Shown: positions 58,812 to 64,000 of the stretch, piece by piece
How the letters are laid out: the number at the start of each line of letters is the position of its first letter
Numbering within the stretch: position 1 is the stretch's first letter
Source of the DNA: Agapetus fuscipes
Taxonomy: Eukaryota > Arthropoda > Insecta > Trichoptera > Glossosomatidae
Assembly: GCA_951799405.1 (NCBI GenBank)
Contig: OX637345.1
Span: forward strand, 14,818,001-14,882,000
Length of the DNA stretch: 64,000 bases
Direction: 5' to 3'
Position numbers and translations under genes: made by a program
The notes under the pieces: generated by a model
Databases searched by the model: none
Told to the model about the DNA's origin: nothing
What the model saw: only the letters and a program-made list of their open reading frames with translations

Positions 58812-58917
58812 ACTTACTTTACTTCACTTTCTTCGGCTCATAAGCCTTGAAGGCTCAGGGCCTCCCGCACCACAATCCTCCAGGACTCTCTGTCTTGTGC
58901 TCCTTCCCTCTATAGAT
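58812..58917 (-). pseudogene. LINE-d 3' end
   Basis: TTACTTTACTTCACTTTCTT, CGGCTCATAAGCCTTGAAGG and CTCCAGGACTCTCTGTCTTG, inverted; about 100 bp. Confidence 0.85.
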
Positions 58918-59440
58918 AAGACAAAAATTGTATAGCGCCTTTTATGAAGTGTGTCACTACAAAGGCGCTTGTCCGTATGATTGGTCGAAGAGATGAGTCT
59001 TGAGACCTCTTTTAAATGGTCTCTCCATATCCAGTTCCCTCAGTGAGGCGGGAATAGCGTTCCAAGTCATTGGAGCGGCTGCCTTGAATGCTCTGTCTCC
59101 AAAAACAGTGAGGGGCCTTCTTGCAGGGATGTCCAGGCAGCTGCTTCTTGATGCAGCTGACCTCAGTGTTTGTCCGCGCGAGGTTGTAGTAGCTGGAGAC
59201 ACCAGCTCCATCAGGTACCCCGGAGCACTCCCACGCAGTGCTTTGAAGGTGAGCAAACCGACTTTAAAAGTGATCCTCTCGCAGGGATTTTCAGCCAATG
59301 CAGAGCTTGAAGATGAGGAGTGATGTGGCAGGACTTTGCGGCCCCATATATGAGTCTAGCTGCGGCGTTCTGCAGCGATTGAAGCCTATGGAGCTGATTT
59401 TTGGGCTGGCCCAAATCCCAAATTATAATTTAAAAAAAAA
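58918..59440 (-). pseudogene. CR1/L2-like LINE RT C-terminus
   Basis: On the minus strand: 'NQLHRLQSLQNAAARLIYGA', 'HITPHLQALHWLKIPAR', then after a frameshift 'RITFKVGLLTFKALRGSAPG', 'GDRAFKAAAPMTWNAIPASL' and 'RGLKTHLFDQSY'. The 3' end is AAAAGGCGCTATACAATTTT. It has the same architecture as the LINE-a at 8075 but a different subfamily. Confidence 0.9.
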
Positions 59441-61790
59441 ATTAAAACCCCTAGCCAGGATAATTGTTGTTAATTTTTTTAATTGAGAAGGTTGAGGACA
59501 TATTAATTGTTTTATTTACCTTCTTTTTCACTTTTTGCCACTTTTTTTTCTTTTTCATATTTCCTTTATACATACCTATACCGGTCATTAGCTCAGTTGG
59601 TAGAACGCTCGCATTCAATGCCAGAAGGCAGTTTTTTTTTTTTCGGCTTGTTGTCTAACTTTGGACTTTATTTTGACAATCTGCTCATTTCTTTCTTACA
59701 TTTACACCTGTGAAAATAGATAGGTGCAAATATCACAACCTTTGAAGATTAATTAGAAAATAGTTGCATTTAAGGGTAGCCAAAAGCTTTTTTTTTTGTA
59801 AAAGAAGTAAAAAACATTTACCATTTATTTTGAAATTTTTAATTTTTATTTCAAACATAGCAATCGATTTCAATAATATTTTTTGTCATCTCGCCATTAA
59901 AGGGTTATAAGAAATCATCTTTGTAAAGCAATTTGAAAAAAATATTTTTCAAAAATATGTGTTCTTGTCTGTTTTTAATAATTTTATAAAAACAATAATT
60001 ATACAGCAAAGAAACAAAAATATATATAGTGGATAGTTGGTCTGGAATTAAAAAAAAATGACTAGGATTTTTTTAACCCTATGATGAGAGACACCCAAAA
60101 ATTTTATCATATTTTTTCAACTTAATTTTACAGACTAGTTCAAATAAATAAATTAAATTGCATTACAGTACATTGTTTTTTACTTCACCTTCTTGATAAT
60201 AACGTATTTAACACTAATTTGCAATTTCTGTTTAATATACTACAAAATATTCTAATTTCTATTATTTTTTTACAAATCTTTGATACAAGGTTTTTTTCAT
60301 ATTTAACTTTACAATTTTCGCATATATTTCTTTTTCTGCAAAAAGCATATTGTATAATTTAAAAATCACAAAATAAAAAGCTGTATTTTCAAAAATATAT
60401 TCAATTTTTTTTTTTACTGGAAAGTAAAAAAAACGGTAAGTGTACAAGTAAGGGTTTTAACTCTATGTAGACAAAAATCATTTTTTAATTTACCAAGAAT
60501 ATTGTCCTGAAAAAACTGCAAGCCAGTTTGTTTTTCAATCTCACAAATTAAAATTTTAATAAAATGTGGCATGCCTGCCAGTGATCAACTGATATATTTT
60601 TTTCAGAAGGCTCTTGAGGTGTGATTGCACAACACTCTTCAAATAAAAAATCAAAATTAAATTGATTCCTCATTATTTTGGAGGATTGAATTTTGTAATA
60701 GTTTAAATGCACAAAAAGATTTTGTTGTTAAAAAAAAAACTTCACAAAATAAATAAATTTTAATTTGGGTTCTTATATAATAAAAAAGTCATCTTTGAAG
60801 CATTACTTTTTAAAAATATTTTTACATTAATTTTTTTGGAATGTACCTGTAAGTATAGGTTGCAAATATTTTTTGAGCCATAATTGTTTTCCTTGAAGCT
60901 GACGATATAAATTTCATAAAAATATTTTTGGAATGTGTAAATAAATATTTAATATTTTTTTTTAACATTCGGATGTACTTATGTAGGTGTTATAAAAAAT
61001 ATTTTACAAATTACAAATAATCTAATTTAAAATACAAAAAAAAATGACACAGATTGTTGACTAGAAAAATAACTTAAAATAATTAATAAATTATTTGTCA
61101 TCTTATAATTTAAATACTGACTCTCAAGTCCCTTTGGTATTTCTTAAATTCTTTTTTAAATAATAAAAAAAAAATATTGCACTTGAGCATTAGAAAAATG
61201 TGTGTAAGAAATACAATAATTAAAATCAAAAGACTAGCAAATTTTAATTGGTAAATACAAGGAGATTTTCTTATTATTATTTTTTTTTTGACTGGATTTA
61301 AAATGAATAGATTTTAATAATTAATTTAAAATAAAATAACCATTGACTTGTAATATCTGTGGACTAGAATTGAAAATATTAATACATGTTTCTGGCCAGG
61401 CAGAAAAGGTTGGTGAATTGCATTTTTTTTAATAATAAAAAAAAGTAATGGTTAATTTTTAAAATAAAAATAAATTAAATAAGTACCTCGAGCATAAGCA
61501 TTGCATAAATTACCTTCGATTGAGTAAATTAAAAAATATATTTGAAAAATCCAATAATACCTCTACTCCCTAGTGAGTGATTTAGTTTTCAAACATTTTT
61601 TCTGCTTTCAAAATTGAGGGAACATAAAACGTGTTTTATACTAGAGATATAGATTTTAAGTAAGTAGCGCAAAGGGGCTGTCCATATATTATGTCATTCG
61701 CATTAAGGGGGGAGGGAGTCTGGTCTGCGGATGATGGCAAATGATGTACGAGTACCAAAAGTTACGTCGTTCTAGTAAATACCAATTTCT
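59441..61790. other. Very AT-rich region, mostly unassigned
   Basis: A SINE-A head is at 59578-59632 (CCGGTCATTAGCTCAGTTGG). A SINE-B tail-2 scrap is at 60604-60650 (GGCTCTTGAGGTGTGATTGC). The dispersed CTGGCCAGGCAGAAAAGGTT motif is at 61378-61432. Many homopolymer tracts; no exon seen. Confidence 0.5.
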
Positions 61791-62046
61791 ACAATCTAAT
61801 CTAATCTAAGCTGCAAAGATATATATCATTTAAGATTTATATTAAATGCATTCCCACAAGCAGACATGTATAATTTCGCACTAACACATGCCGCATGTGG
61901 ACCTACAATATAAAAACCCAATCTCAAATGAACATAAGCCTTGCAACTCTTGCCGTCCTTCCCTGAAACAGGGGTGACATTGGCAAAGTGAACCAATTTT
62001 TTACAGTATGGGTGATCAGCCGCATAACAACCTATAAGTCAAGGAA
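61791..62046 (-). repeat. CTTG repeat, full length
   Basis: CAATCTAATCTAATCTAAGC to CCTATAAGTCAAGGAAC. Confidence 0.95.
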
Positions 62047-62842
62047 CTACAAAATATACAAAATATTATGTAAGGAATATAACATTATTAATTATTAAGT
62101 TCATCCAGTATTACAGCAAGAGGAGAGGTCATTAGATAAATAGGTATAGGATGATTGTAAGGAGGGGGGGTCGAAAATCGGCCAAAATCGATGACGTAAT
62201 TTATGGACGGCCCCAAAGCATCTTAAAACATTTATGTTACTTTTGGAAAAGTTTGTTATACACAATGTTTTTTTTTTTTGGAATGTATTTGTATGGAATT
62301 AAATTAACACAAAAATGTAAAACTATGTACCTACATATGAAAAATGTAAAAAATATAAAGTGCAAATCACGAAAAAAAAACAATGTGCTTTAAATTTCAG
62401 ATCATTAAATTTTTTTATCATTAATCTATAAACTGATATTTTACAGCATTTAAAAAATCAAAAAGCAGAAAATACTTTTTTTGCAAGTTAACAAAATAAG
62501 CACTAACTTTTTAGTTCTCATTTTTTTTTTATAAATAAGACTAAAATAATTATTTTGCTAAAAAATAATTCGACTGTACATTTTTTTTTTCATTATAAAT
62601 ATTTTCTTAGAAACTAGTATTCACCTTTTTTCTTATTCACTTAATTTACTTTCAATATCACCCCTTCATAATTATTTTAAAAAAGAACACTGACAATGGA
62701 TTTTAAGCGTTTTCAGTGCGGATGTTCCGGCTGGCAAACCTCACAGGTTTGTCTAAGGCCCCTAGCAACCAATGACAAAATGTTTTTTGGCATTTGCCTT
62801 AGGAAACAAACTGTATCACAATTTTTGTTGTCTATGTCAAAT
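62047..62842. other. No recognised feature
   Basis: AT-rich; nothing recognised. Confidence 0.4.
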
Positions 62843-63105
62843 GGTTCCTTGACTTATAGGTTGGTATGCGGCTGACCACCCATACTGTAAAAAATGGTTC
62901 ACTTTGCCAATGTCACCCCTGTTTCAGGGAACGACGGCAAGAGTTGCAGGGCTTATGTTCATTTGAGATTGGGTTTTTATATTGTAGGTCCACATGCGGC
63001 ATGTGTTAGCGCGAAATTATACATGTCTGCTTGTGGGAATGCATTTAATATAAATCTTAAATGATATATATCCTTGCAGCTTAGATTAGATTAGATTAGA
63101 TATGT
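62843..63105 (+). repeat. CTTG repeat, full length
   Basis: TTCCTTGACTTATAGGTTGG to CTTAGATTAGATTAGATTAG; a well-preserved copy that shows the consensus. Confidence 0.95.
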
Positions 63106-64000
63106 CAAATGTACCAAGAAAATGCCAATTAAAAAAAAAATGCAAAAATTATGTTGAAGGGGTAATATTCAAAACAAAAATTTGGTTTTATTTTTAATTC
63201 ATGACTCTTGTTTTCATTTTTTTAGTCAAACACATTCAATCCCAATTTTATGCAAAAAAAATTTAGGACCAAAATATGAAAATAAAAGAAAAAAACAAGA
63301 GTCATATAAAAAAAATGTATTTCAAAAAAACATCTAAATTCCTGTCTTTGAATAACTATTGATTTTGTATTAGTTAAACAAAATATGATATCATTTGTGC
63401 ATTATTAATTTAAATAAAAACAACAGCTATTTTTTGCCACTTTGGGGCACAAAAAAATAGTTAATGTTACTAACATTGTCAAAATAGTGTCAGCATGACA
63501 TGTTCTTTAAATATTTTTATTATTCAAAAATATTTTTGTTTTCACACAGGAATGCAGATATTTTTTGAAAAAAAAAACACAATATTTTATGTATTAATAA
63601 AAACAAATCAGGTGAATTTTTCTACTTAGCGTATTGCATTGCTTCCCTTCAATTTCTTCTAAATTGTGATGTATTTATTTTTCACTATTTTCTCTTCTTT
63701 TTTCATTTTAATTAGTCTTTCACACTGTCAGAGTCACCAAAATCACAACATTTTTTATTTTTATTTTAATTATGTGTATTGTTTATAAAATAAATAAGTG
63801 ACTAGATTTATTTAATTTCTTCTCACTCTTTTTGTTATTTCTTCATTTTGTCCTTTTTTTTATTTTTTGTTATTTTGTCTCTTTTTCTAAATGTATTTTT
63901 TTTCTTTCAAGTTTATCATTATAATGGAATGTTGAATTTTCGGAATGTATTTTTTCACTTTTAAATTTTCTTATGAAATCGAGAATATAGCTTTTTTATT
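63106..64000. other. AT-rich, no gene
   Basis: Contains an inverted pair ATGACTCTTGTTTT / AAAACAAGAGTCAT at about 63202 and 63292. Otherwise homopolymer-rich, with nothing recognised. Confidence 0.45.

Overview
This window is eukaryotic, most probably arthropod. It is AT-rich, introns are present, and the one conserved host gene is an insect-like Shal (Kv4) voltage-gated potassium channel. No bacterial gene organisation is present. Only one host exon is certain: the first coding exon of Shal on the minus strand (46062-47176). It runs from the initiator methionine through T1 and S1-S5 and stops inside the K+ selectivity filter at a perfect GTAAGT donor. No continuation exon was recognised to its left, so 1-46061 is probably largely Shal intron 1, and 47177-64000 is Shal 5' leader and upstream DNA. 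A CpG-rich patch with a TGACGTCA motif (54975-55215) is the best candidate for a distal promoter.

Nearly everything else is transposable elements, often nested. Family names used here are local. (1) CTTG repeat: about 255 bp, starts TCCTTGACTTATAGG and ends in (ATTAG)n or (ATTATAG)n, nearly 40 copies. (2) SINE-A: tRNA-headed, about 400 bp. (3) SINE-B: tRNA-headed, sometimes carrying a 5S rRNA-derived 5' module, with two alternative 3' tails. (4) Several non-LTR retrotransposon 3' fragments: LINE-a CR1/L2-like, LINE-b, LINE-c and LINE-d with 'GHV..M / GRP' C-termini, LINE-e Jockey-like, LINE-f, and LINE-g tails. (5) A complete Ty3/Gypsy element (13630-19344) with identical 256-bp LTRs, PBS, PPT and a single 1363-codon gag-pol frame. 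(6) A piggyBac element (1794-3747) flanked by TTAA whose transposase has lost its catalytic middle. (7) At least ten foldback or MITE-type DNA elements.

Layout: 0-13 kb holds the piggyBac, CTTG repeats and LINE/SINE nests. 13.6-19.3 kb is the Gypsy element sitting inside a CTTG repeat. 20-34 kb is dense CTTG/SINE/LINE DNA with a nested Tigger-like element. 34.1-34.9 kb is a 15-bp-unit minisatellite. 35-45 kb is more nested SINE/MITE DNA. 46-47.2 kb is Shal exon 1. 47.9-52.6 kb holds SINE-B/SINE-A dimers and a 126-bp satellite. 53.7-55.2 kb has two CpG-rich patches. 55-59.4 kb has SINE/LINE nests. 59.4-64 kb is very AT-rich and mostly unrecognised.

The most interesting signals are these. SINE-B seems to have acquired its 3' ends from two different LINE families that are both present in the window. 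Some SINE-B copies carry a 5S rRNA module in front of the tRNA module. Two SINE-B copies are fused to SINE-A with the same internal deletion. The 126-bp satellite at 51.2-52.6 kb is built from the coding tail of a LINE. All calls are by eye, so repeat boundaries are approximate unless a target-site duplication is stated.
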